64,000 nucleotides of DNA from Cellulomonas soli (lineage in GTDB: Bacteria; Actinomycetota; Actinomycetes; Actinomycetales; Cellulomonadaceae): NCBI RefSeq assembly GCF_013409305.1, contig NZ_JACBZJ010000001.1, positions 1,550,001 to 1,614,000 of the forward strand, given 5' to 3'. Position 1 is the first letter of the stretch. The number at the start of each line of letters is the position of its first letter. The position numbers and the translations under genes were made by a program. The notes beneath the pieces were generated by a model that worked only from the letters and a program-made list of their open reading frames with translations, had not been told where the DNA came from and made no database searches. Shown here in pieces: positions 33,423 through 41,954 of this stretch.

Positions 33423-34691
33423 TCACCACCATGTCGCCATCTCGTCGGCCAGTGCCTGCCCGGTCTCGACCATCTCCGCCGGGTCGATCACGATGCCGAC
33501 GGAGGCTGACCCGCCCAGCCCCCACGCGAGTCCGGCGTTGGCACCGATGTGCCACCTGCCGTCCTCCATCGTGAAGGTGGCACCCGCGCCGGCCCCGGCG
33601 CCGGCCCAGCCCTCGACGCCACCGGTGATGCCGACACCGCCGACGGATGCCTCTGCCACACCTGAGACCCGGGCGCCGGCCAGCACCTCGCCCCCTGCTT
33701 CGACCCCGTCGGTCGTGACGGTGACCTCACCTTGGCCGTACGCACCGACCTGCGCGGTACCCGACAGGTGCGCGTCGGAGTAGTCGTTGTGGTAGCCGAC
33801 GGTGCCCTCCGCGTTGACCAGGTTCGCCTCGGCGTCGAGCTTGGCCTGGAAGCCCTTGGCCGCGGCCCACGACACGGAGCCCGTCGCGTCGGCGCTCAGC
33901 GCGGAGACGGCCCCGTTGCCGTAGAAGGCCCCGTCGGCGCCACCCGCCGGTGTGGTGAACGCGCCCTGCGCGCGCCAGACCCATGCCGACCCGTGGACGG
34001 AGGCGATCACCGCGGACAGTCCCAACGCGGGTGCACCGCTCAGTCCCGCCCAACCATTCTTTCCCCACTGGCTCTTCCACTGGTCGCTGGTCGTGGAGCC
34101 CCACGACCAGCTCCCCTCGGTGCCTGGGCCCTCCGCGCCGGAGGTGCTGTACGTCCCGCCGCCAGCACGCGTGAGTGCGAGGACGGCCTCGTCGCCCGAG
34201 GTGTCGAGCGACTGCCGAGCACCGGCGAGGATCTCCCGCGCCTCCTGCCGTGTCGCGCCACCACCGTCGAGGTACGTGGGGTGGATCCCGCCGTGCTGCG
34301 CGTACTGGGCGAGGGCCGCCTGGTGTGCCGCTCTCGACTGCGCTGTGAGGGTCTCCGCCTGCATCCAGGTGTCGATCGCGTCCTGCGCGCGGGACTGCGT
34401 GGTCGTGATCACGTCGGCGTGCGAGTCCAGCGCGGCGGCTGCCTCGGTCAGCAGGTCGGCCGCTGTGAGCCACTGCGCGGGCACGCGTTCGAAAGCGGCC
34501 CAGAAGGCGTCGGCCGCCTCACCCGTCCAGGTGGGGGCGCGCAGCAACCTGAGCTGGTCGCCGGTGTCCGCCAGGCGGGTCGCCCACGATCGCAGGGTCT
34601 GCGCGACGCCGCGGATGTCACCGGCGGAGCCGGGCACGAGGGCCGTGGGGTCGTCGGTGGTGCCGAGCTCGGCCTCGGAGGGGGCTGTCAT
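33423..34691 (-). CDS. putative type VII secretion system-secreted protein
   Basis: 422 residues. The N-terminal 130 residues are helical and contain the WxG-type turn PTWTGEAADAFWAAFE, the hallmark of WXG100-like/T7SS-secreted proteins. The remainder (150-422) is Gly/Ala/Ser-rich with a repetitive glycine-zipper-like region near residues 365-400. The ATG (34689-34691) overlaps the preceding stop by 1 base (TGATG). No catalytic toxin motif is recognised. It could be a structural substrate or a polymorphic-toxin-like protein. Confidence 0.72.
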   Translation of the reverse strand: MTAPSEAELGTTDDPTALVPGSAGDIRGVAQTLRSWATRLADTGDQLRLLRAPTWTGEAADAFWAAFERVPAQWLTAADLLTEAAAALDSHADVITTTQSRAQDAIDTWMQAETLTAQSRAAHQAALAQYAQHGGIHPTYLDGGGATRQEAREILAGARQSLDTSGDEAVLALTRAGGGTYSTSGAEGPGTEGSWSWGSTTSDQWKSQWGKNGWAGLSGAPALGLSAVIASVHGSAWVWRAQGAFTTPAGGADGAFYGNGAVSALSADATGSVSWAAAKGFQAKLDAEANLVNAEGTVGYHNDYSDAHLSGTAQVGAYGQGEVTVTTDGVEAGGEVLAGARVSGVAEASVGGVGITGGVEGWAGAGAGAGATFTMEDGRWHIGANAGLAWGLGGSASVGIVIDPAEMVETGQALADEMATWW

Positions 34692-35017
34692 CAGGGCAGC
34701 TCCGTGCGGGGGTTGAACGTCGGCAGGGAGAACGATCCGAGGGTCGCGCTCGTGTCGTCGTCGGCCGTGCAGTACAGCTGGGCGGCGCTGCGCAGCTCCT
34801 CCGCCTGCGCCGTCAGGTTCGCGACGAGGGCGTTGAGGACCTCGGAGGTGAACTGGCAGAACTGCGGCAGCACGTCGGCCAGCTCGACATGACCTGTGGA
34901 CTGCGCGCCCGTCCCGGCGGTGGACAGCGCGGGGCAGCCGTAGGTGCCGCCGATCGTGTCGAGCTGACCCGCCAGGGCGGTGACCTCGGTGCCCTCGACG
35001 GAGAGCCCGGCGCTCAC
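34691..35017 (-). CDS. small ESX-like/WXG100-type partner protein
   Basis: 108 residues, start GTG 35015-35017, overlapping the stop of the lipoprotein gene (GTGA). Mostly helical, with a central helix FCQFTSEVLNALVANLTAQAE; size and context resemble EsxB/EspC-type proteins that pair with larger T7SS substrates. No clear WxG motif, so the assignment rests on context. Confidence 0.55.
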   Translation of the reverse strand: MSAGLSVEGTEVTALAGQLDTIGGTYGCPALSTAGTGAQSTGHVELADVLPQFCQFTSEVLNALVANLTAQAEELRSAAQLYCTADDDTSATLGSFSLPTFNPRTELP

Positions 35018-35352
35018 CCCTGACCCTCGACCGGCTGGTCGTCGACCTGGACGCTGATGTTGACGGCGTCGCCCTCGACACCGTTCGACGTCGCCGTGAG
35101 CCCGTAGGTCACGCCCGACGCCGTGAGGGTGCAGCGCACCTCGGACCCGGCCTCGCCGGGAAGCGGGTCCGGGCAGTCGACGCTGTCCGGCGCGACACCC
35201 ACCTGCTCCTGGAGCATCGAGCTCACCTGCGTCTCGAGCTCGCCGGTGCCTACCTGGGTGGACGTCGTCGCCGAGAACGAGCACGCGGAGGTGAGGACGA
35301 GCAGGAGCACGGCGGTGAGGCCGGCGGTCGTGGCAGAGCGCATGCGCGCCAT
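35014..35352 (-). CDS. DUF4333 lipoprotein
   Basis: 112 residues. A lipobox is visible as LTSAC (lipidated Cys at about residue 24). The rest carries the DUF4333 pattern with two cysteines (VDCPDPLPGEAGSEVRCTLTASG), likely disulfide-bonded outside the membrane. The start is uncertain: ATG 35352 or ATG 35343. First gene of the T7SS-like cassette. Confidence 0.8.
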   Translation of the reverse strand: MARMRSATTAGLTAVLLLVLTSACSFSATTSTQVGTGELETQVSSMLQEQVGVAPDSVDCPDPLPGEAGSEVRCTLTASGVTYGLTATSNGVEGDAVNISVQVDDQPVEGQG

Positions 35353-35445
35353 CGTGGCACGGTCACGCCCCGCAACCCGGAGAACCCGGGGATCTGTGGA
35401 TGGGCGGTCCGGTCGCGGAGGCCGAGCAGTACCTGCGCCGGGCAG

Positions 35446-35486
35446 ACGTGGGGCCCGGTGACCTTGACGGTCACCGGGCCCCACGT
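35446..35486 (-). terminator. strong terminator after ino1
   Basis: A perfect 18-bp inverted repeat (35446-35463 with 35469-35486, 5-nt loop TTGAC on the plus strand). It lies 56 bp beyond the ino1 stop on the minus strand and separates the padR-ino1 operon from the next cassette. Confidence 0.9.
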
Positions 35487-35541
35487 CATCGCTACGGGCG
35501 GGCGCGCCTGGCAGCGCCTCCGCCCTTCGCTGCGCTGCGGA

Positions 35542-36636
35542 TCAGCGCTCGACCTCGCCGCGGATGAAGGCCTCGAGCTGCGCGCGGCCCTCGTTGTCCT
35601 CCATCTGGACCGGCGGGGACTTCATGAAGTAGGTCGCGGCGGACAGGATCGGGCCACCGATGCCACGGTCCTTGGCGATCTTCGCGGCGCGCAGGGCGTC
35701 GATGATGATGCCGGCCGAGTTCGGGGAGTCCCAGACCTCGAGCTTGTACTCCAGGTTCAGCGGGACCTCGCCGAAGGCGCGACCCTCGAGGCGCACGTAC
35801 GCCCACTTGCGGTCGTCGAGCCACGCGACGTAGTCCGACGGGCCGATGTGGACGTTGCGGTCCTCCTTCTTGCCGGCCAGCGGGCCGTCGTGGAGGTTGG
35901 ACGTCACGGCCTGCGTCTTGGAGAGCTTCTTGGACTCCAGGCGCTCACGCTCGAGCATGTTCTTGAAGTCCATGTTGCCGCCGACGTTCAGCTGGTACGT
36001 GCGGTCCAGGATGACGCCGCGGTCCTCGAACAGGCGGGCGAGCACGCGGTGCGTGATGGTCGCGCCGACCTGCGACTTGATGTCGTCGCCGACGATCGGG
36101 ACGCCGGCGGCCTCGAACTTCGCGGCCCACTCCGGGTCGGAGGCGATGAACACGGGCAGGGCGTTGACGAACGCGACGTTCGCGTCGATGGCGCACTGGG
36201 CGTAGAACTTCGCGGCGGCCTCGGAGCCGACGGGCAGGTAGCAGATGAGGACGTCGACCTGGGCCTCGCGCAGCGCGGCGACGATGTCGACCGGCTCGGC
36301 GTCGGACTCGTCGATCGTCTGGGAGTAGTACTTGCCCAGGCCGTCGAGGGTGTGGCCGCGCTGGACGGTCACGCCGAGCGGCGGGACGTCGGCAATCTTG
36401 ATGGTGTTGTTCTCCGAGTTGAAGATCGCCTCGGACAGGTCGAAGCCGACCTTCTTGGCGTCGACGTCGAACGCCGCGACGAACTCGATGTCGCTCACGT
36501 GGTAGTCGCCGAACTGGACGTGCATGAGGCCCGGCACCTTCCCGCTGGGGTCGGCATCGGCGTAGTAGGTAACGCCCTGGACCAGCGACGCGGCGCAGTT
36601 GCCGACGCCGACGATGGCGACGCGGATGGAGGTCAT
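35542..36636 (-). CDS. ino1: inositol-3-phosphate synthase
   Basis: NAD-dependent conversion of glucose 6-phosphate to myo-inositol 3-phosphate, which feeds phosphatidylinositol and mycothiol in actinobacteria. 364 residues, the normal bacterial length. The N-terminal Rossmann motif is [16 protein letters not shown]. The catalytic/NAD region includes [13 protein letters not shown] and [16 protein letters not shown]. The ATG overlaps the padR stop (ATGA), as in Rv0047c-ino1 of mycobacteria. Confidence 0.96.
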   Translation of the reverse strand: MTSIRVAIVGVGNCAASLVQGVTYYADADPSGKVPGLMHVQFGDYHVSDIEFVAAFDVDAKKVGFDLSEAIFNSENNTIKIADVPPLGVTVQRGHTLDGLGKYYSQTIDESDAEPVDIVAALREAQVDVLICYLPVGSEAAAKFYAQCAIDANVAFVNALPVFIASDPEWAAKFEAAGVPIVGDDIKSQVGATITHRVLARLFEDRGVILDRTYQLNVGGNMDFKNMLERERLESKKLSKTQAVTSNLHDGPLAGKKEDRNVHIGPSDYVAWLDDRKWAYVRLEGRAFGEVPLNLEYKLEVWDSPNSAGIIIDALRAAKIAKDRGIGGPILSAATYFMKSPPVQMEDNEGRAQLEAFIRGEVER

Positions 36637-37295
36637 CCTCGCTCCTTCTCGGTGTTGCGCGCCGCGGCGGAGTCATCGTCCGTCACGGCAGCAGGGGAGT
36701 CAGCAGCGGCCGGACGACCGGTGCTTGCGGTACGGGCGCGACGCTCGCCGCGCTCGTTGTCGATGAGCCCGTCGAGCCAACGGACCTCGCGTTCGACCTG
36801 GTCGAGGCCGTGGCGCTGGAGCTCGAGGGTGTACTCGTCCATCCGCTCGCGGGTGCGGGCGAAGGACTGGCGGATGGTCTCGAGGCGCTCGGTGAGGCGT
36901 GAGCGTCGTCCTTCGAGGATCCGTAGACGGGTCTCGGCGTCGGTCTGCGCGAAGAACGCGAACCGGACGTCGAAGTTCTCGTCCTCCCAGGCGGCCGGGC
37001 CGGACGAGGCGAGCACCTGCTGCAGGTGCTCCTTGCCGTCGGCGGTCAGCTGGTAGACGATGCGTGCGCGCTTGCTGGCCACGTGCGTGTCGGTCGACCT
37101 GTCGGTCGACTCGCTGCCGGTGATCCAGCCTCGGTCGGACAGCGACTTCAGGCACGGGTAGAGCGAGCCGTAGGACAGTGCACGGAACGAGCCGAGCACG
37201 AGGTTGAGCCGCTTGCGCAGCTCGTAGCCGTGCATGGGCGACTCGGCGAGCAGGCCGAGGATGGCGGGTTCCAGCACGTCAGCGCGACCGCGCAT
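36633..37295 (-). CDS. PadR family transcriptional regulator
   Basis: 220 residues. The N-terminal winged helix is visible as [19 protein letters not shown] and [16 protein letters not shown]; the C-terminal half is an alpha-helical dimerisation region plus a Ser/Ala-rich tail. The start is ATG 37293-37295 behind GAGGAGG. Probably controls its own operon with ino1 through the palindrome upstream. Confidence 0.92.
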   Translation of the reverse strand: MRGRADVLEPAILGLLAESPMHGYELRKRLNLVLGSFRALSYGSLYPCLKSLSDRGWITGSESTDRSTDTHVASKRARIVYQLTADGKEHLQQVLASSGPAAWEDENFDVRFAFFAQTDAETRLRILEGRRSRLTERLETIRQSFARTRERMDEYTLELQRHGLDQVEREVRWLDGLIDNERGERRARTASTGRPAAADSPAAVTDDDSAAARNTEKERG

Positions 37296-37322
37296 GCCGG
37301 ACCACCTCCTCAGGGCGTTGCT

Positions 37323-37345
37323 CGATGTATCGAGTTGATACATCG
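37323..37345. promoter_or_regulatory. palindromic operator upstream of padR-ino1
   Basis: Perfect 9-bp arms CGATGTATC / GATACATCG with a 5-bp spacer, 28 bp upstream of the padR start, in the divergent region shared with the PBP gene. The ATGTATC..GATACAT core resembles PadR-type operators (ATGTAT..ATACAT). The link to the PadR product is inferred. Confidence 0.8.
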
Positions 37346-37530
37346 GGAGAGTATGTCGGATCGATGCCTCGGCACAAGCAGTGCCGATCGTGTGAAGGCT
37401 CCGCGAGATCCGGACACGGGCGTCGACGCCCGGACAGACCGGTCGTCCATACTGGGCGGGCGCGCCGACCGACCCCGGCGCGCCCGGGGTGCGCCCAGCG
37501 CTGCCCGGCCGTCGTCAGGAAGGCACCGTT

Positions 37531-39954
37531 GTGGCAGGCACGAACCGACGAGCGCAGCCCGCGCCGCCGCGCCGCTCCTCGCGCAGCTCACGCGCGCGCC
37601 AGCCGGAGCCGAAGGCCAAGCGCCGCTTCTTCGACTACCCCCGTTCGGGGTACACGGGGCTGCACCGGTGGATGCCGTCGTGGCGGTTCATGCTCGGCTC
37701 GTTCCTGACGGGTGTCTTCCTGGTGGCCGGTGCGCTCGTCGCGGCCTACGCGAAGGTCCAGCCGCCGAACCCGAGCGACGACATCTTCGCTCAGACCACG
37801 ACCGTGTACTACGCGGACACCGTCAACGCCGACGGCAGCGTCACACCCGGCGAGGTCATGGGCACGTTCGCCGACCAGAAGCGCGAGATCGTCGACTTCG
37901 CGACCCTGCCCAAGTACGTGGGGGACGCCGTCGTCGCCTCCGAGGACCGGACCTTCTACACCAACAGCGGCGTCGACCTGAAGGGCATCGCCCGAGCCTT
38001 CGTCAACAACGTCAGCGGCGGCGCCACCCAGGGTGCCTCGACGCTGACCCAGCAGTACGTCGAGCGGTACTACGTCAACAAGACGACGTCCGACTACCTC
38101 GGCAAGTTCAACGAGGCCCTGCTCGCGGTGAAGATCTCCCGGCAGGAGTCCAAGGAGGAGATCCTCGGGCGGTACCTCAACACGATCTACTTCGGCCGTG
38201 ACTCGTACGGCATCCAGGCGGCGGCGCAGTCGTACTTCAACGTGAACGCCGCCGACCTGACGATCTCGCAGGCCGCGCTGCTCTCGGGCGTCATCCCGTC
38301 CCCGAACAACTGGGACCCGGCGGTCAGCCCCGACAAGGCCGAGCAGAAGTGGAACCGGGTGCTCGACAACATGGTCGAGGACGGGTGGATCACCGCCGAC
38401 GAACGCGCGGCGCAGACCTTCCCCGAGACCGTCGTCTACACCCGGAGCGAGACGTACCGCGGACCCGCCGGCTACCTGCTGGAGATGGTCCGCGACGAGA
38501 TCATCGCGAACGTGCCGTCGATCACCGACGAGTCCCTGGACCGCGGCGGCTACAAGATCGTCACGACCATCCAGAAGCCCGTGCAGGACCAGGCCGTCGC
38601 CGCGGTGAACTCGCTGTGGGACGGCACCCTCGCCGACGGGGCAGTGCCGTCAGACAGGATGAAGGTCGCCATCGCGTCCGTCGACCCCGCGGACGGCGGG
38701 ATCGTCGCGCTCTACGGCGGCAAGGACTACCTCGAGGACTCCATCAACCGGGCGACGTACGACGCCGTGCAGGCGGGCTCCACGTTCAAGCCGTTCGCGC
38801 TGGTCGCCGCCCTCGAGTCGGGCATCCCGTTGACCAAGACGTACAACGGGGCGAGCCCGCAGACGTTCGGGGACTGGTCGCCCGGGAACTTCGACGGCGA
38901 GCAGTTCGGCGACATCGACCTGATCAAGGCCACGGCGCAGTCGGTCAACACCGTCTACGCACAGCTCAACATCGAGGTCGGCCCGGACAAGACCGTGGCG
39001 GTGGCCCGGGACGCGGGTGTCACGACCGAGGTCGAGGCGAACGCCGCGAACGTGCTCGGCACCGCGACGGTGCACCCGATCGACATGGCAGGCGCGTACG
39101 CGACCTTCGCAGCGCAGGGGTGGCAGGCCGACCCGTTCATCGTCCGCACGATCACGAACCCCGACGACTCCCTGGCCTACCAGGGCGGGGACGAGCGCAG
39201 CCAGGTCATCCCGTCGGACGTCATGGCGGACGCCACCTACGCGATGACGCAGGTCGTCCAGGAGGGTTCGGGCAAGACCTGGGTCAAGCCCCTCGGCAAG
39301 TCGATCGCAGGCAAGACGGGTACGTCGACCGGCAACAAGTCGGCGTGGTTCGTCGGCTACACACCGACGATCGCGACCGCGGTGGCGTTCAGCCAGGTCG
39401 GCGAGGACGGCAAGTCGCAGGACACGATCACCCCCTTCGGCAACAAGGCGAACGGCAAGAAGATCACCGAGATCACCGGTGCCACATGGCCCTCGGCTCT
39501 CTGGGCGGCCTACATGGGCCCTGTGCTCGACATGCCGCAGTTCGCCAAGGACGACGAGTTCCCGCCGCGCGCGAACGTCGGACCCTCGCCGAGCGCGTCG
39601 CCGACCGTCACCGAGACGCCGACCGAGGCACCACCCACCGAGACGGCCGCACCCGCTCAGGTCACGGTGCCGTCCGGGCTGAACGACAAGCTCGAGGCCG
39701 ACGCGACCTCCGCACTGCTGCAGAACGGGCTCGTACCCGCCGTCACGTCCGAGTACTCGGACTCGGTGACGAAGGGCAGGGTCATCCGGACGGATCCCGG
39801 CGGCGGGACCACGCTCGACACCGGCAGCACGGTCGCGCTGGTCATCTCGCTGGGTCCGAAGCCGGTGGAGACGCCGGCGCCGACCGTCGCCCCGACGCCG
39901 ACGCCGACCCCGTCGCAGACGGCACAGGGCGGCCAGGGTGGCCAGGGCGGCTGA
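37531..39954 (+). CDS. ponA: bifunctional penicillin-binding protein (class A, PASTA-bearing)
   Basis: 807 residues. A basic cytoplasmic N-terminus is followed by a membrane anchor at about residues 52-75. The GT51 glycosyltransferase shows SEDRTFYTNSGVD and GASTLTQQYVERYY. The transpeptidase has SxxK in GSTFKPF, SxN in SVNTVYAQ, and KTGTS in GKTGTSTG. A PASTA domain (about residues 710-775) and a Pro/Thr tail close the protein. The start GTG 37531 has AGGAAGG upstream. Equivalent to ponA1 (Rv0050) by position. Confidence 0.94.
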   Translation: MAGTNRRAQPAPPRRSSRSSRARQPEPKAKRRFFDYPRSGYTGLHRWMPSWRFMLGSFLTGVFLVAGALVAAYAKVQPPNPSDDIFAQTTTVYYADTVNADGSVTPGEVMGTFADQKREIVDFATLPKYVGDAVVASEDRTFYTNSGVDLKGIARAFVNNVSGGATQGASTLTQQYVERYYVNKTTSDYLGKFNEALLAVKISRQESKEEILGRYLNTIYFGRDSYGIQAAAQSYFNVNAADLTISQAALLSGVIPSPNNWDPAVSPDKAEQKWNRVLDNMVEDGWITADERAAQTFPETVVYTRSETYRGPAGYLLEMVRDEIIANVPSITDESLDRGGYKIVTTIQKPVQDQAVAAVNSLWDGTLADGAVPSDRMKVAIASVDPADGGIVALYGGKDYLEDSINRATYDAVQAGSTFKPFALVAALESGIPLTKTYNGASPQTFGDWSPGNFDGEQFGDIDLIKATAQSVNTVYAQLNIEVGPDKTVAVARDAGVTTEVEANAANVLGTATVHPIDMAGAYATFAAQGWQADPFIVRTITNPDDSLAYQGGDERSQVIPSDVMADATYAMTQVVQEGSGKTWVKPLGKSIAGKTGTSTGNKSAWFVGYTPTIATAVAFSQVGEDGKSQDTITPFGNKANGKKITEITGATWPSALWAAYMGPVLDMPQFAKDDEFPPRANVGPSPSASPTVTETPTEAPPTETAAPAQVTVPSGLNDKLEADATSALLQNGLVPAVTSEYSDSVTKGRVIRTDPGGGTTLDTGSTVALVISLGPKPVETPAPTVAPTPTPTPSQTAQGGQGGQGG

Positions 39955-40082
39955 CCGGTCGCGCCGTGCCGGACGTCCAGGCGATTCGTCGGGGCGTCCG
40001 GCGAGCCGGTAGTGTTGTCCCTTGCTGTGCTCACCGACCGGTGCCGCCGATCGGCGCCGTGCCCCACGTGTCACCACGTGGC

Positions 40083-40096
40083 GCACCGGAGGGTGC
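40083..40096 (+). other. small hairpin in rpsF leader
   Basis: GCACC ggag GGTGC forms a 5-bp stem 65 nt before rpsF. In many bacteria S6:S18 binds a structured rpsF leader; whether this stem is that element cannot be judged from sequence alone. Confidence 0.3.
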
Positions 40097-40160
40097 AGCG
40101 ACGCACGAGAACCCTCCTGTCACGGACCGACCGTGACCGCTGAGACCAGAGGAGGTGGGT

Positions 40161-40454
40161 ATGAGCCTGCGTCAGTACGAGATCATGATCATCCTCGACC
40201 CCGAGATCGAGGAGCGCACCGTCGCCCCGTCGCTCGACAAGTACCTGTCCGTCATCAAGAACGACGGCGGCACGGTCGACAAGGTCGACATCTGGGGTCG
40301 TCGTCGCCTTGCGTACGACATCAAGAAGAAGGCCGAGGGCATCTACGCCGTCGTCGACTTCCACGCGACGCCCGCGACCGCCAAGGAGCTCGACCGCCAG
40401 CTCGGCCTCAACGAGGTCGTCCTGCGCACCAAGGTCCTGCGCGCCGACGCCTGA
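40161..40454 (+). CDS. rpsF: 30S ribosomal protein S6
   Basis: 97 residues, family core [15 protein letters not shown] at the N-terminus and [21 protein letters not shown] in the middle. ATG 40161 is chosen because GGAGG lies 6 nt upstream; the GTG at 40155 overlaps the RBS. First of rpsF-ssb-rpsR-rplI. Confidence 0.97.
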   Translation: MSLRQYEIMIILDPEIEERTVAPSLDKYLSVIKNDGGTVDKVDIWGRRRLAYDIKKKAEGIYAVVDFHATPATAKELDRQLGLNEVVLRTKVLRADA

Positions 40455-40522
40455 GCACGTTGTGGGTGCACGCCCGTAGCGTGCGCCCATCCACCGACTG
40501 ATCGAACGAGCGAGGAGCTGGC

Positions 40523-41053
40523 ATGGCTGGTGAGACCGTCATCACGGTGATCGGGAACCTGACCGGGGACCCGGAGCTCCGCTTCACCCCCTCGGGTGCA
40601 GCGGTCGCGAACTTCACCATCGCCTCCACCCCGCGCAACTTCGACCGCCAGAGCAACGAGTGGAAGGACGGGGAAACCCTGTTCATGCGCTGCTCGATCT
40701 GGCGGGAGGCGGCCGAGTCGGTCGCCGAGTCGCTCACGAAGGGCACCCGCGTCATCGCGACCGGGCGGCTCGTGCAGCGGAGCTACGAGACCCGCGAGGG
40801 TGAGAAGCGCTCCGTCGTCGAGCTGCAGGTCGACGAGGTCGGCCCGTCGCTGCGCTACGCCACCGCCAAGGTCACCCGGGCCCAGCGCTCGGGTGGCGGC
40901 GGCGGCTTCGGCGGCAACAGCGGTGGTGGCGGCTTCAACGGTGGTGGCGGCGGTTTCAGCGGCGGCGGCTCTGCCTCCGGTGGCCAGGCGGACGACCCGT
41001 GGGCGACGCCCGCAGGTGGTGCCGGCGGCTACTCGGACGAGCCCCCGTTCTGA
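40523..41053 (+). CDS. ssb: single-stranded DNA-binding protein
   Basis: 176 residues. OB-fold in residues 1-110 ([21 protein letters not shown]), a Gly-rich linker, and the C-terminal acidic tip ending DEPPF that recruits replication and repair partners. ATG at 40523 with GAGGAG upstream. Standard place between rpsF and rpsR. Confidence 0.97.
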   Translation: MAGETVITVIGNLTGDPELRFTPSGAAVANFTIASTPRNFDRQSNEWKDGETLFMRCSIWREAAESVAESLTKGTRVIATGRLVQRSYETREGEKRSVVELQVDEVGPSLRYATAKVTRAQRSGGGGGFGGNSGGGGFNGGGGGFSGGGSASGGQADDPWATPAGGAGGYSDEPPF

Positions 41054-41115
41054 TCGACGCCCTCCCGCACTTCCCAGCCAGGGCCTGAGGTCACTCAGGT
41101 TCCGGCGATCCCCAT

Positions 41116-41139
41116 CCCCGGGCACGGCAACGCCCGGGG
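41116..41139 (+). terminator. hairpin in ssb-rpsR gap
   Basis: CCCCGGGC (41116-41123) and GCCCGGGG (41132-41139), 8-bp stem with 8-nt loop, 25 bp before rpsR. Could be an attenuator that tunes ribosomal-protein expression relative to ssb. Confidence 0.5.
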
Positions 41140-41163
41140 CTCCAGCAGACAAGGAGCACCACG

Positions 41164-41400
41164 ATGGCCAAGGCCGTGGTCCGCAAGCCCAAGAAGAAGC
41201 AGAACCCCCTCAAGGCAGCCAAGATCGACGTTGTCGACTACAAGGACACCGCGCTGCTGCGCAAGTTCATCTCCGACCGCGGGAAGATCCGCGCTCGCCG
41301 GGTGACCGGTGTGTCCGTGCAGGAGCAGCGTGCGATCGCGCGTGCCGTCAAGAACGCCCGCGAGATGGCCCTGCTGCCGTACTCGTCGTCGGCTCGCTGA
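41164..41400 (+). CDS. rpsR: 30S ribosomal protein S18 (Cys-less form)
   Basis: 78 residues with [20 protein letters not shown] and the RRVTG segment. It lacks the zinc-binding cysteines of the C+ form, as is usual for Micrococcales at this locus. Followed 14 bp later by rplI. Confidence 0.97.
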   Translation: MAKAVVRKPKKKQNPLKAAKIDVVDYKDTALLRKFISDRGKIRARRVTGVSVQEQRAIARAVKNAREMALLPYSSSAR

Positions 41401-41414
41401 GAAGGAGACCGAAA

Positions 41415-41864
41415 ATGGCGAAGATCATCCTGACCCACGAGGTCACCGGCCTCGGCGCTCCTGGCGACGTCGTCGAGGTGAAGGACGGGTACGCCCGGAA
41501 CTTCCTCATCCCGCGCAGCCTGGCCACGCCGTGGACCAAGGGTGCCGAGAAGGACATCACCGCGATCCGTAAGGCCCGTAAGGCCCGCGAGATCGCGACG
41601 CTCGACGACGCCAAGGCGATCCGCGACTCGCTGCAGTCCAAGGCGGTCGTCGTCACGGCGCACGCCGGCGAGTCCGGTCGTCTGTTCGGCGCGGTCACCA
41701 CCGCCGAGATCGCTGACGCGGTCAAGGCTGCCGGTGCCCCGTCGGTCGACAAGCGCAAGATCGAGATCGGCCAGCCGATCAAGTCGGTCGGCGAGTACAA
41801 GGTGTCCGTGCGCCTGCACGCGGACGTCGCCGCGACGCTGACCGTCAAGGTCGTCGCGGGCTGA
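41415..41864 (+). CDS. rplI: 50S ribosomal protein L9
   Basis: 149 residues; N-terminal L9 signature [20 protein letters not shown], long connecting helix, C-terminal domain ending [12 protein letters not shown] 41415 after GGAGACC. Its terminator has been split by an IS30 element immediately downstream. Confidence 0.97.
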   Translation: MAKIILTHEVTGLGAPGDVVEVKDGYARNFLIPRSLATPWTKGAEKDITAIRKARKAREIATLDDAKAIRDSLQSKAVVVTAHAGESGRLFGAVTTAEIADAVKAAGAPSVDKRKIEIGQPIKSVGEYKVSVRLHADVAATLTVKVVAG

Positions 41865-41879
41865 CGCCCACCGCACCAC

Positions 41880-41891
41880 ACGAAGCGCCCC
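41880..41891 (+). terminator. left arm of rplI terminator (interrupted by IS)
   Basis: ACGAAGCGCCCC here is the exact inverse complement of GGGGCGCTTCGT at 43384-43395. The two arms now sit 1.5 kb apart because the IS is inserted between them. The sequence inside the arms is also roughly complementary, consistent with a single terminator before insertion. Confidence 0.8.
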
Positions 41892-41911
41892 CTCGGCTCG
41901 GCGGGTTCTAG

Positions 41912-41954
41912 CGATCCCCGCAACACCCTGAGTTTCAGGGAGTTGCGGGGATCG
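41912..41954 (+). promoter_or_regulatory. hairpin at IS left end covering transposase start
   Basis: Positions 41912-41931 pair with 41935-41954: 19 base pairs with a single A-A mismatch and a 3-nt loop. The 3' arm ends on the first base of the transposase GTG (41954) and covers the region where its ribosome binding site would be. In transcripts entering from rplI it would hide the start. Confidence 0.8.
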
